Shown here: in pieces, positions 12,001 to 21,997 of the stretch | Numbering within the stretch: the first letter of the stretch is position 1 | Layout of the letters: every line of letters begins with the position of its first letter | Source: Chrysoperla carnea | Taxonomy: Eukaryota; Arthropoda; Insecta; Neuroptera; Chrysopidae | Assembly: GCF_905475395.1 (NCBI RefSeq) | Contig: NC_058337.1 | Span: 11,334,983 to 11,398,982, forward strand | Reading direction: 5' to 3' | DNA length: 64,000 nt | Made by a program: the position numbers and the translations under genes | Notes under the pieces: model-generated | Databases searched by the model: none | The model's input: only the letters and a program-made list of their open reading frames with translations | What the model was told of the DNA's origin: nothing

Positions 12001-15000
12001 AGATGTAAAAAAAGATATTTTGTTTTTCGACAATTATTTATTTTTTATTTCCCCCTCTTCCGGAAATCTTCTTCTCTTAGTTATAATTTTAATTTAACGT
12101 CGAAAAGTCTTCCTGCGTCATTTTAAGATTGTTGTAGTAGCGACAAAAATGAGTAAGTCACACTAAATAATTTTTTTAAGGTATTAAATATTAATTTAAA
12201 ATTTGAAAAAATTGTGGAGTATTAAGAAAACTTAAGAATTTATTACCGTTGGAAATTTATCTTACAGTTGATTTTTGTTTATTAGCAAAATTTTCTCGAA
12301 TTTTTGTTTTCATTGTAAAATAAATCAAAAAATAATTGAAATATACACGTAATATATTTTTAATTTTTTTATTTTACTTTGCAGTAGCCCACTATTATAA
12401 GAGTTTTTAATAAAAATCTGTTGTTACATACAGTGTGCCGCATTTAAGATGAAGACACCCTCATATTTTCGTCATTTATAGGAATATCGATTTGAAAATT
12501 TGCACAGTCATACAGAAGGGTGAGTCACATTTTTTAAGATATGTAAACAAAACTTGAACTTTAAACTCAGCCTACTACAAATTGACAAATAGAGAATATG
12601 ATTAGATACATCGAAAAAAAATTATAAGAAAAATTGCTTAGAATATTTTTTTATGTCCCTATACCGATTTTCATGACAAAATTAGCATTTATAATTTTTT
12701 TCATTATTTTGGTCTGCACTCAAAATTATTACAAGTTTATTGAAATATTTGAATACATAACACTACTAAATTATCAATTTGTCCAGTTTTTACATTCCAT
12801 AGTTATAAAATTAAAAAATTAACTTGTAATAATTTTGAGTAAAGACCAATACGGTAATATTAAATGCGACACACTTTATGTTTCACCTTAATTTAAGACA
12901 TTTTCAAACAATAAAAATTACTTTTTGAGAATTGCTTCTATTTACTTGTACTAAATATTATGTCATAAAACAAATTAAGACTAGACAAAAAAATTTAAAA
13001 ACAATTGGTTAAAAATACAATACATCATAGACAAAATAATTAGGGATAAAATCATATACCAACAATGTAAAATGGCATAAAATAATTATAGGTAACAACA
13101 ATATTTACATAAATCATATGATTTTAGTAAACATATCAAATTAATCTTCTTTTAATAACATTATTTTGGCCGTCGTTATTACTTTTGAGACCATCCCATA
13201 ATTCACTCTATAACTCTTGATGCTTTTAAATTTAGGAAAAACATTTTCCTTTAAACACTGTTTAATGCATCAAATATTCTGTGAGAATCGTTTTGTCATG
13301 GTCCGTAACTTCAAATAAAACTTTATTTGCTCATGTAAGCTTGCATGCTTCACCTGGAATTGCATTTTAATAAGTTATTATAGGCAGTACAAAGTAAAAT
13401 TAAAAAATTAAAAAATAGATAACGTGTATATTTCAATTATTAAAATGCAATTTCACAAAGTAAAGCTCGACACAATCGAAAAAAAAAATGTTTAAATAAT
13501 TGGCGTAAAAATTTTGGCTTCGTGGAGCCTTTCTTAAATTATATACTTAACAAGATCACGTCAAAAGAGTTAAAAAAATTATGACAAACAAAGTACTAAA
13601 ATTTTTTTAACTCTTTCGAATCCACGAAGCCAAAAAATTGAAAAGTTTTGTTAATTAACATTTGCCTAACTTGTTAAAAAATTAAATTAAATAAAAATTT
13701 CCAATTAATACAAATTTTTTATTTTTTTTTTTATAAATACTGTTTATGGAATATTGGCGAAAAACGAAATACCTTATTTTTTTCATCTTTAATTGTTTAT
13801 AACTTTTGCAAATTTGTATGTGTTTCTAGACATAATTCCGAATCACACCTACCTACAGTCTAAGCAACAAGTTCAAATTGGGTAAATATTGAAATACTGG
13901 TCATAAAATACATGTGATACCTTGTTGGATTCGGAATGATGTCTAGAAAAATGTGCCAGAAGCATTTTTCAGCACATTAAAAATTGCAAAAATTATAAAC
14001 AATTAAAGACGAAAAAAATTTGTTTCATTTTGCGCTAAAAATTTCGTTTTTTGCCAGAATATTTAAGAAATTTTAAAAAAGGATTTTCAAAAAGGAGGTA
14101 ATTTTCAATAAAAAAATGCACTTATTTGAAATTTTGGCCGAACTATTTGTGCGGATTTTGCTAAAATTTTAACTGAAAGTATTAAAACCTACTTTTGGTA
14201 TTAGTTTCATTAAAATCAGTCAAATATTTTTCAAGTTACAGTCAAATGAACTATTTTAAATTTGGATATGCACCGACTTAAAATCAGGTCACTTTGGGAT
14301 TATTTTTATATTATTGTAATATTATGAAAAACGAGTATCTCACACTAAATAATTTTTTTGAGGTATATTAAATATTAATTTAAAAATATGAAAAAAATTA
14401 TGGCGTATTTTGAACATTTTAAAGAATTTTTTATCGTTTGAAATTAATCATAAAGTTTATTTTTCGACAATATATATAATTGTTTATTAACAAATTTTTT
14501 TCGAATTTTCATCTTCAGTGTAAACTTAAAAAAATGTTTAAATAATTGGTGTAAAATTTCTTCGTTTCGCGGAGCCCTTCCTATACATATATATGCTTAA
14601 CAAGATCACGTCAAAACAGTTAAAATAAATTTAATATTTTGTTTATAAGAATTTTTTTAAATGCATTATTTTTCAGTTGTTTGACCATATTTGTTCGAAG
14701 CCAAAAAATTTTACGCCAATTATTTATACATTCGTTTTTAGTTTACAATGAAGGCGAAAATTCGAAAAAGTTTTGTTAATAAACAATTATCTAACTTGTT
14801 GAAAAATAAACTTTACGATAAATTTCCAACGACTATAAATTCTTTAAAGTGTTCAGAATACACCATAATTTTTTAAAATTTTCTAGCAAGTGAAATTTAC
14901 AAAATTTAAAAAACCCCCGACATATTTTTCGGGTACGGAACCCTAAATTCGCACTTGAAACATAGCTTAAAACACTCTTCATTAAATTACTTTTCAAACG

Positions 15001-15640
15001 AAACCAAAACAATAAAAATCGGTTCATCCGTTTAGGAGCTACGATGCCACAAACAGGCAGACAGACAGACAGACACGCAAGCAGACACACACACATAACG
15101 GTCAAACTTATAACACCTTCTTTTGTATTTAATACGTCAAGAAAATTGTTTAGTGAAAATATAAAAATGACATAAAAAGACCTATTTTCTGGTTTTTTAT
15201 TGAAGAATCTTTTTAAAGTTTCTTAAATATTAATATTTTATGAAATATTGGTGAAAAAACAAATATATTTTTTTTCTTTATCTTTAATTGTTTATAACTT
15301 TTGCAATTTTTTATGTGCTGAAAAATGCTTCTGGCACATTTTTCTAGACATCATTCCGTATTCAACGAGTTATCATACGTATTTTACGACCACTATTTCT
15401 ATATTTCACCCATTCCGAACTTGTTGACTCGACTAATATTTTTAATCTCTATATTTCACTATAATTTGAACATGTATGTTGACTAGACTAAAGACTAAAG
15501 TAATAAATTGTAAAAAATCATCTTACCACGTGAACTTGTACAACAGTGTCAGATGGATCTAAATGCGTACCCAATGTTGATCTGATATCATCAGACAATA
15601 TAAAAATTACAAATATAACAATTACACTACGGACAATCAT
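6044..15640 (-). CDS. Secreted histidine acid phosphatase, gene 1
   Basis: Six exons, all with GT/AG introns in phase 0: 15527-15640, 11757-11861, 9908-10147, 8733-8918, 7105-7446 and 6044-6217; 386 codons. I chose the ATG at 15640 because it opens a hydrophobic signal peptide (about residues 1-16) followed by the VVQVHV strand. Exon 2 carries the catalytic RHG motif (RHGDRV; nucleophile His42). Exon 3 has the second conserved Arg (Arg112 in STDFDRT). Exon 5 has the proton-donor motif as SGHET (His288-Glu289). Paired cysteines in exons 4 and 6 fit a disulfide-bonded extracellular or lysosomal enzyme that hydrolyses phosphomonoesters at acid pH. The family (prostatic/venom acid phosphatase type) is usually about 380-420 aa, so it looks complete. 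Glu replaces the usual Asp, which is tolerated in some branches of the family. The Pro of RHGxRxP is absent. Intron 1 (3.7 kb) is full of repeats. A tandem paralogue lies at 34.8-42.2 kb. Confidence 0.88.
6358..6676. repeat. Hairpin MITE in the last intron of gene 1
   Basis: Two inverted arms of about 140 bp. The outer ends share 'gcgcgaaaaaccacc' and the arms meet near 6520 in 'gaaaatccg...tttccgag'. The element would fold into a near-complete hairpin. A diverged relative lies at 1260-1600. Confidence 0.65.
6737..6950. repeat. MITE-like inverted repeat
   Basis: Imperfect inverted arms of about 60 bp at about 6757-6818 and 6888-6946, sharing 'aataaataggcaacttg' and 'taattaaatgaaac'. It lies in the last intron of gene 1. 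Confidence 0.6.
7877..8203. repeat. Short inverted-repeat element in intron 4 of gene 1
   Basis: Arms of 22-23 bp at 7877-7899 and 8182-8203 ('ctgctttaatagtcaattt' and its complement) enclose about 280 bp of AT-rich sequence. A small non-autonomous element is likely. Confidence 0.45.
8453..8535 (+). repeat. TTAGG run plus 'gggtccgttgtgatacc' repeat
   Basis: About four tandem copies of TAGGT/TTAGG (8453-8473) are followed by a GC-richer tail ending GGGTCCGTTGTGATACC. A diverged match to this tail occurs at about 30440-30480. TTAGG is the ancestral insect telomere unit. Here it is interstitial and joined to a dispersed repeat, so it may be part of a retroelement end rather than a telomere remnant. 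Confidence 0.5.
8966..9385 (-). repeat. Repeat family C, inverted copy
   Basis: Reverse-complement match to 2281-3175 without the internal 450-bp insert; ends with TGCTGACGGG at 9371-9380. It lies in intron 3 of gene 1. Confidence 0.55.
10672..10756 (-). repeat. tRNA-derived SINE head
   Basis: On the minus strand it has an A box (TGGCCTAGTGG, 10732-10742) and a B box (GGTCGATCCC, about 10688-10700) at tRNA spacing. The flanks do not form an acceptor stem, so this is a SINE with an internal pol III promoter, not a tRNA gene. Confidence 0.55.
12431..12876. mobile_element. Mariner-like MITE in intron 1 of gene 1
   Basis: Terminal inverted repeats CAGTGTGCCGCATTTAAGAT and, read inward from the right, AAGTGTGTCGCATTTAATAT, with TA on both sides. 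A second inner palindrome pairs 12709-12735 with 12821-12848 ('aaaattattacaagtt'). There is no transposase ORF. Confidence 0.65.
13480..15490. repeat. Cluster of degenerate repeat family B copies
   Basis: Several diverged blocks recur within intron 1 of gene 1: 'cataattcc/catcattccg' after 'tttttctagacat', 'cttaacaagatcacgtcaaaa', and 'ttgtttataacttttgcaa'. Copies lie at about 11900-12360, 13480-14060, 14330-14800 and 15225-15490, in both orientations. The same family occurs in intron 1 of gene 2 (39100-39500 and 40620-40830). No coding content is seen. Confidence 0.55.
14885..15117 (+). repeat. Dispersed 'cccccgac...cagacagacaga' repeat
   Basis: Contains AAAACCCCCGACA, 'cgggtacggaacccta', 'aaaatcggttcatccgttta', a CAGA run and 'ggtcaaacttataacacc'. 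Fragments recur at about 16890-17055, 41975-42015, 45895-45985, 47735-47930 and 48110-48290. The composite resembles a widespread insect non-autonomous repeat; the exact class is uncertain. Confidence 0.5.
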
Positions 15641-17210
15641 TGTGATTTATTGATTAATAAATCAATCAATACTGATATAAATAAAGAAAATTAGTTCTCT
15701 GTTATGTTATAATAACTTTCCTTTTATTATTAAAACTAGTCTTAACCGAAAAAGATAAAGGTCTCACAGAAATTACTTTTAAAAATATATATATATTTTT
15801 TGTTGTTATTTGATTTAAGTTTTAATAGATAAAAAAATTTTAAGCAAGGATATTATTGACTCTAATTGTATTTACATTTACACAATAACACTTGTATGAA
15901 TAAAATTCATTCCGACAATATCGAATTCTTTATGAATGTAAGAATAAAAATTATAATCCCCACCTCAATAAATCTAAAAATGCTAGTTATAACTTGAATT
16001 GTTTAATGAAAAACATTTTATAGTATGTAACTTGAAAGATTATAAAACCGGTATTTTTGAGAAAAGTTCCTTATAGAAAAAAAAAAAAAAATACATAACA
16101 AATATTCGACGTTAACAAAAAGGAACTTAAAATAAATATTGAATGAATATTTTTTAAAAATAATGATGCAATTATAAAGTGATAAAATGAAATTTAATAA
16201 TACAAATTGAATTTCAAAAGACGGTCAAAGTTTATTAAATTTAATTCATTATTAGTGCTTAAGTAACACGCGATTAACACGCATGTGTTTCTAAAACGTG
16301 CTGACTTCATCAAATGTCTAAACATTTCTCTCATATTTTTTACCCGACTGTCAAGGAGGGATTAACTTGTATGCATGTATGTATGCATGCTTGTATGTTT
16401 GTTTGCATGTAAATTTCTTTATTACCTCGTATCGTCCAAACAGTTCGATGGACTTCGAAATTTACGGTCGACATCGTTATATTCGTCTCAAAAACGCAAG
16501 TCTCCTTGAAACAAAAAATGGCGTTTTTTTGGCGCAAAATAGTAATACATTAATAAAGAAAAATTAACCAAACCTATCGAGTAGAGTGGTATCAAAATAA
16601 AGGCAATAAAAAGAGGATTACAAAAATATGTGTATACTTTATATGTTTAAATTTAATCCCTACATATTATAAATGTGAAAGTAAGGATGTTTGTTTGTTT
16701 GTTTGTTACGATTTCACGCAAAAACTAGCGAATGGATTTGAATGAATCTGTAAAACAATATAAATCATACATCAGAATAACATATAAGCTATAATTTATG
16801 AAAAATTAAATTTATTCTGACATTTTACTGGTCCATCTATGATCATCATTTTGAAACATTAAACTACTGGGCTTGTTTCTTTTTTTTAGAATTTATTTAA
16901 CACCGTCGGGTTTTTTATTTATTTAAATTATTTATTTTACTTATCAATTTACAATCGAACATGTTGACTTTATCTTTTCTGTATCTACATTCAAAAAATA
17001 AATATTATAATTAACAAGTGAAATTTACAAAATTTAAAAAACCCCCGACAAATGAGATTTTTCCTTTTAAACTAGCGTGGGGTGCTAGATTTCAATTATT
17101 GTAAATGTTTTATTCAGAGATATTTGTAACAGTAAAGTTATTTGAAAATGCACTCCTCTGTTTTTTGCGATAAAATTATTTTTTCTTAATCACTCTATTT
17201 TTTTTTAAAC

Positions 17211-17244
<34 letters not shown>

Positions 17245-18739
17245 CCAAGAATTGTTCGTTTAAATATACAAGATAAATAAAAGTTAAAAAAATAATAGTT
17301 AAAAAAAGTATAGGGTGCAATTTCAAATAATTTATAATGACTTTACTGTTTTCTGAGGAAAAATGATACTTTTTTCCCGTGATTGCTTTCATTCACTGAT
17401 TCACGGGTTGGCCATGCCATTAATGTGTTTGAGGTAGCACGGGTCTACGATTTTTTTTTGGCTTTTTTTTAACCATGTTAACCATGTTTAACCATGTCAC
17501 TTATCCTTAGAAAATCTGAGAAAATCTCAATAAACTTAGATAATATTCTGTATTATCACACACTAATCATCTACTCCAAATTATGTTAAAGTGAGGCTCT
17601 CGCTAAACACACAATTGTGTCCGCACAACCTCACCCTTTTTTTTTATAATATGCTAATTTTCAAATATATATGTTGTTATACTTTCTCACGAAATTATAT
17701 TAAATAATATAAAGTTCGAAAACTGAAACCCCGACAATTACAGAATCGCGCTCTTAAAAGTATGAAAACAAATAAATATTTTCATTTGAAATTGTTATGA
17801 TAAGTAAAATCATCATTACAGTCGGGGAATCTCTAAGATTAAACAGTTTTCCACAGGACAAAAAAAAAGGTTCTCCGACTGTAATAACGATTTTACTTAT
17901 CATAACAATTTCAGACGAAAATATTTATTTGTTTTCATATTTTTAAGAGTACGATTCTGTAATTGTCGGGGTTTTCTAACTTTATTTTATTAAACTTTTC
18001 CATGTACACTTATAAATAAAGGTTTTGCCTTTCTTAATTGTTTTTTATTAGCTGGAGATCGTTTCCTTGCAAAAAGACAACTTTTGCAATCTGGAGACAG
18101 TAAGAGTATACTTTACCTAGCTATAATTGTTGAACAAATTTCAACACTTTTCGGTTTTAGTAAACTTTTACTGAAAAGACCAGCAACAGTCGACTTTATC
18201 TACGGAGAGTCAATTCTTACTGGAGGATTTTTCCTGTAACATATATAATAATAAAATAAAATAATCAGCAAATCGACTAGTTAATTAATTAATTTTAGAA
18301 TGTTGAGTAGTAAATAAAATTATGTAGATGTTTTTTTCAGTTTAACATTCACTCTATAAATATCTCATAACATTATTGCATTGTACAATAAAAAAAACTT
18401 TTAACAATTTTAACTACATTATATTATCGTTATTTTTTTTACTTTTTAGTGCATATTAACTTGCTTTGGAATAGTTTTTCCGAACACTGAAATACGAACT
18501 CCGTACTCTATGTGGAAAATGAGGATAGTAACTATTAGGGTGTGTAGCATTGAATATTATAAACAAATATAATATTTGTTTACGATAATAAAATTAATTT
18601 TTATTTCCAAAAAAAGAGTTTCTTTTTTCATAGAAAAATCCAAAATCCCATAGGAATTCTTTGTGATAATCGGGAGTTTGGAGAAAACTTGTTGTGTAGT
18701 ACCAGTTTTCGCACACTTTATATATACCTCCGGAAAATC
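15641..18739. other. Intergenic, repeat-rich; no gene seen
   Basis: This is the upstream region of gene 1. It holds the 'gtttgtttgtttgtt' repeat motif (about 16690-16710), fragments of the 'cccccgac' repeat (about 16890-17055), an (AT)n microsatellite (17217-17243) and an inverted-repeat element (listed separately). The short ORFs have no recognisable motifs. Confidence 0.4.
17701..17995. repeat. Inverted-repeat MITE
   Basis: Arms of roughly 125 bp (about 17701-17838 and 17872-17995) share 'ccccgacaattacagaat' and 'ttgttatgataagtaaaat' in opposite orientation, around a 35-bp centre. It would fold into a long hairpin. No ORF. Confidence 0.65.
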
Positions 18740-19340
18740 AATGGCATTTTAGAGCGTGCAAATCTCAGCCGGAGACGCTGATGCACCTTATCTCGGCATG
18801 CCCTTCTTATGCCTCCAACACCTACGTTCATCGCCCTAACGCTGCCCTCTGGGTTTTGTACTACTTCCTGAGACACAAATATGAAGTGGCCAGTTCTACG
18901 ATATGCTTCAGGTGAGATCGAGTCCGACGTCAAGATCGAGAAATGCAATATCTTCTGAAATTTCTCGTTCCCAACTACCAGGCAACTCTCTGCTACTAAG
19001 CCTTATATAGTGCTCCAGAATATCTCATACAAGGCTATGTACGTCATCGAGTTCTCTGCACCCGCAGAAAAGAACAAAGTCTCGAAGGAGGAGCAAAAGC
19101 GGACTAAATATCTTGATCTCCTACAAGAACTATGACAACTACACCCTGACTACTCAGTCAAAATGGTAGTTTTCATTATCGGTTGTCTTGGTGGAGTTCG
19201 TCCCACTCTCGAGACGAATCTTTCTATTCCGGTCTGCAGGTTTCATCTTCGTTACCTTATCTCTGCCAAGTAGAAAGCTGCCATCATAGGCAAGTGTTTG
19301 TCTCAAAAAAAAATTACACTTGGGTAACATCATCAGCATC
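18740..19340 (+). pseudogene. Decayed non-LTR retrotransposon, 3' end (endonuclease tail)
   Basis: Degenerate coding sequence in shifting frames. Near 18755-18870 one frame reads '...ETLMHLISACPSYASNTYV', a Cys/His block like the CCHC region after the reverse transcriptase. From about 19020 another frame reads '...MYVIEFSAPAEKNKVSKEEQ' and then '...IGCLGGVRPTLETNL'. This order resembles the C-terminal part of R2/R4/Dong-type site-specific non-LTR elements, where a restriction-like endonuclease precedes a conserved LG-V block. Stops and frameshifts make it dead. Its base composition is clearly more GC-rich than the surroundings. The reverse transcriptase itself is missing. The clade is inferred from recalled motifs. 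Confidence 0.55.
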
Positions 19341-19631
19341 ACAGTCTGCACAATATTTTATATATACAAGTCCAAACTATTCAAATAGTATCCGTTATAG
19401 GGTTATAGCTCATTTAAAAGTAGTACTTTCTAGTTTTGGAATCTATTGCTCAAAAATTGTTAGCACACCTTGCCGCTTTGAAGCGTGAATTTGTTGGTTA
19501 AACGATTCATATCGTAAATGGAATGTTTAAAAATAAAATTTGATGTTTGAATCAAGAGAAAATATTCACAGTGAATAACAATTAAAAATAACGCGCGTCG
19601 TTACAACTCAAAATTGACTTTCAAATCTGCG

Positions 19632-19640
19632 AAACAGCGC
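19632..19640. repeat. 9-bp target site duplication, left
   Basis: AAACAGCGC immediately before the terminal inverted repeat. It is identical to 28166-28174. Confidence 0.9.
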
Positions 19641-21720
19641 ACCGTCGTGAAGTTGGCCCCCGCATTTTTTGTTCCAGAATATAAACCATATGGTTCGATT
19701 GTACTCGCATTAAGATGGATTGTTCCAGAATTTCACTCTTTTGTACCACCCCATTCTCGAGATATTCAATTATATATGCGCGGGGGCCAACTTCACGCTA
19801 GCCCCCGCATTTTTTGTACTGAAATTTTAATGCTACCTTTCGGAAGAACAATCAAAATAAAGGATTGTTCCAGAATATAAAGGGAAAAAAATCAAAAATA
19901 CGGGGTGGGGAGCCAAAAATATACCAACCCACTAATACAAGTTAACAAGTTACCAATTCAGTAGAATAACGCTATAAACATAGATTTCTTACAAAAGACT
20001 ATAAAATTGATATTATTGTTCATTTTGAGAAATGTATACTGAAAACGGCAGCCATGGGGAGGATATTTATAAGGGTGCAATTACATGATGATGGAAAATT
20101 ATGTAAATGCTACTTCTTGAGACGTTAGTACTGAGCTACTGTATGTGCCAATTGATAGATATACGTTAAAAAAGGATTTTTCCAGAATATTTAATCAATA
20201 CAACTTCAAATGGGGCGTGAGGGAGCAAAAATTCACCCCCGATACAAGAGTAAGCACATAGCGCATTCGTTTGTACTGGTTTATGAATAGAATTTTTGGA
20301 AAGACCACTTATAGAATAACTTAGTTTTCAATTTTCACTACTTTTAAACCAAGAACGTAGCCACAGGGAGGTGATATATATTCGGGGGAAACCTAACCCT
20401 CGCTGTGCTGCTTCCTGTGACGTTTGTACTGGGTTACTGTATACGCCAATCGATAGATATACATTAGTAGAGGATTGTTCCAGAATATTAAATCAATTCA
20501 ACTTCAAATGGGGCGTAGGGGAGGAAAATCAACCCCCGATACAAGAGTAAACACATAGCGCATTCGTTTGTACTGGTCTATGAATAGAATTTTTGGAAAG
20601 AATACATATAGAATAACTTATTTTTCCATTTTCACCCTTTTTAAACCAGGAACGTAGCCACAGGGAGGTTAGATATATGCGGGGGAAACCTAACCCTCGC
20701 TGTGCTGCTTCCTGTGACGTTTGTACTGGGATACTGTATACGCCAGTCTATAGATATACATTAGTAGAGGATTGTTCCAGAATATTAAATCAATACAACT
20801 TCAAATGGGGCGTGGGGGAGGAAAATTTACCCCCGATACAAGAGTAAGCACATAGCGCATTCGTTTGTACTGGTTTATGAATAGAATTTTTGGAAAGACC
20901 ACTTATAGAATAACTTAGTTTTCAATTTTCACTACTTTTAAACCAAGAACGTAGCCACAGGGAGGTGATATATATTCGGGGGAAACCTAACCCTCGCTGT
21001 GCTGCTTCCTGTGACGTTTGTACTGGGTTACTGTATACGCCAATCGATAGATATACATTAGTAGAGGATTGTTCCAGAATATTAAATCAATTCAACTTCA
21101 AATGGGGCGTAGGGGAGGAAAATCAACCCCCGATACAAGAGTAAGCACATAGCGCATTCGTTTGTACTGGTATATGAATGGAATTTTTAGAAAGCCAACT
21201 TATAGAATAACTTAGTTTTCAATTTCCACTATTTTTAAACCACGAACGTAGCCACAGGGAGGTTAGATATATGCGGGGGAAACCTAACCCTCGCTGTGCT
21301 ACTTCCTGTGACGTTTGTACTGGGATACTGTATACGCCAGTCTATAGATATACATTAGTAGAGGATTGTTCCAGAATATTAAATCAATACAACTTCAAAT
21401 GGGGCGTGGGGGAGGAAAATTTACCCCCGATACAAGAGTAAGCACATAGCGCATTCGTTTGTACTGGTTTATGAATAGAATTTTTGGAAAGACCACTTAT
21501 AGAATAACTTAGTTTTCAATTTTCACTACTTTTAAACCAAGAACGTAGCCACAGGGAGGTGATATATATTCGGGGGAAACCTAACCCTCGCTGTGCTACT
21601 TCCTGTGACATTTGTACTGGGATACTGTATACGGCAATTGACAGATATACTTTAGAATAGGATTTTTCATGATATTAAATTAATCAAACTGCAAAGGTTG
21701 GGGACGTAAACGGTATTATA
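19641..21720. repeat. Left inverted arm of the Foldback element
   Basis: The outer segment (19641-20172) is unique to the ends. It contains a second, inverted copy of the terminal sequence near 19780-19815. Then come tandem units starting at 20173, 20471, 20768, 21065 and 21362, plus a diverged partial unit at about 21659. Each unit opens with 'aggattgttccagaat' (a variant in the first), so the spacing is 297-298 bp. Units alternate between two subtypes. Confidence 0.85.
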
Positions 21721-21997
21721 TCCCACCGATACAACAATCAACAAATATCTTTCTCGTTTTTAGCTAATATATTTGCAAAATGTTTTTACTGGGCTGTTAT
21801 CAGAAGGTTGGGGGAATTTATGTGGAGGGGACAAAGACAATGTGCCGATTGATATGTTGACGCCGAGTCCAAACAGCTTGTGATAGAATTTTACATATAG
21901 TTTATATATATGAGAGAAGTTTGTGTAAATGAAGTCTGTATATGTTGTACTAGAGGAAGGGGAGGAATATTGTTTAGGTAAGTGTTGTGCAAATTAT

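Noticed and set aside
14833-15105. 90-codon minus-strand ORF starting MTVMCVCLLACLSVCLPVC
   Set aside because: The Cys-rich start is the translated CAGA/CACA microsatellite of a dispersed repeat, not a secreted peptide.
20173-21720. CRISPR-like array
   Set aside because: The regular repeats are contiguous ~297-bp units without spacers, and are the arm of a Foldback element in a eukaryotic genome.
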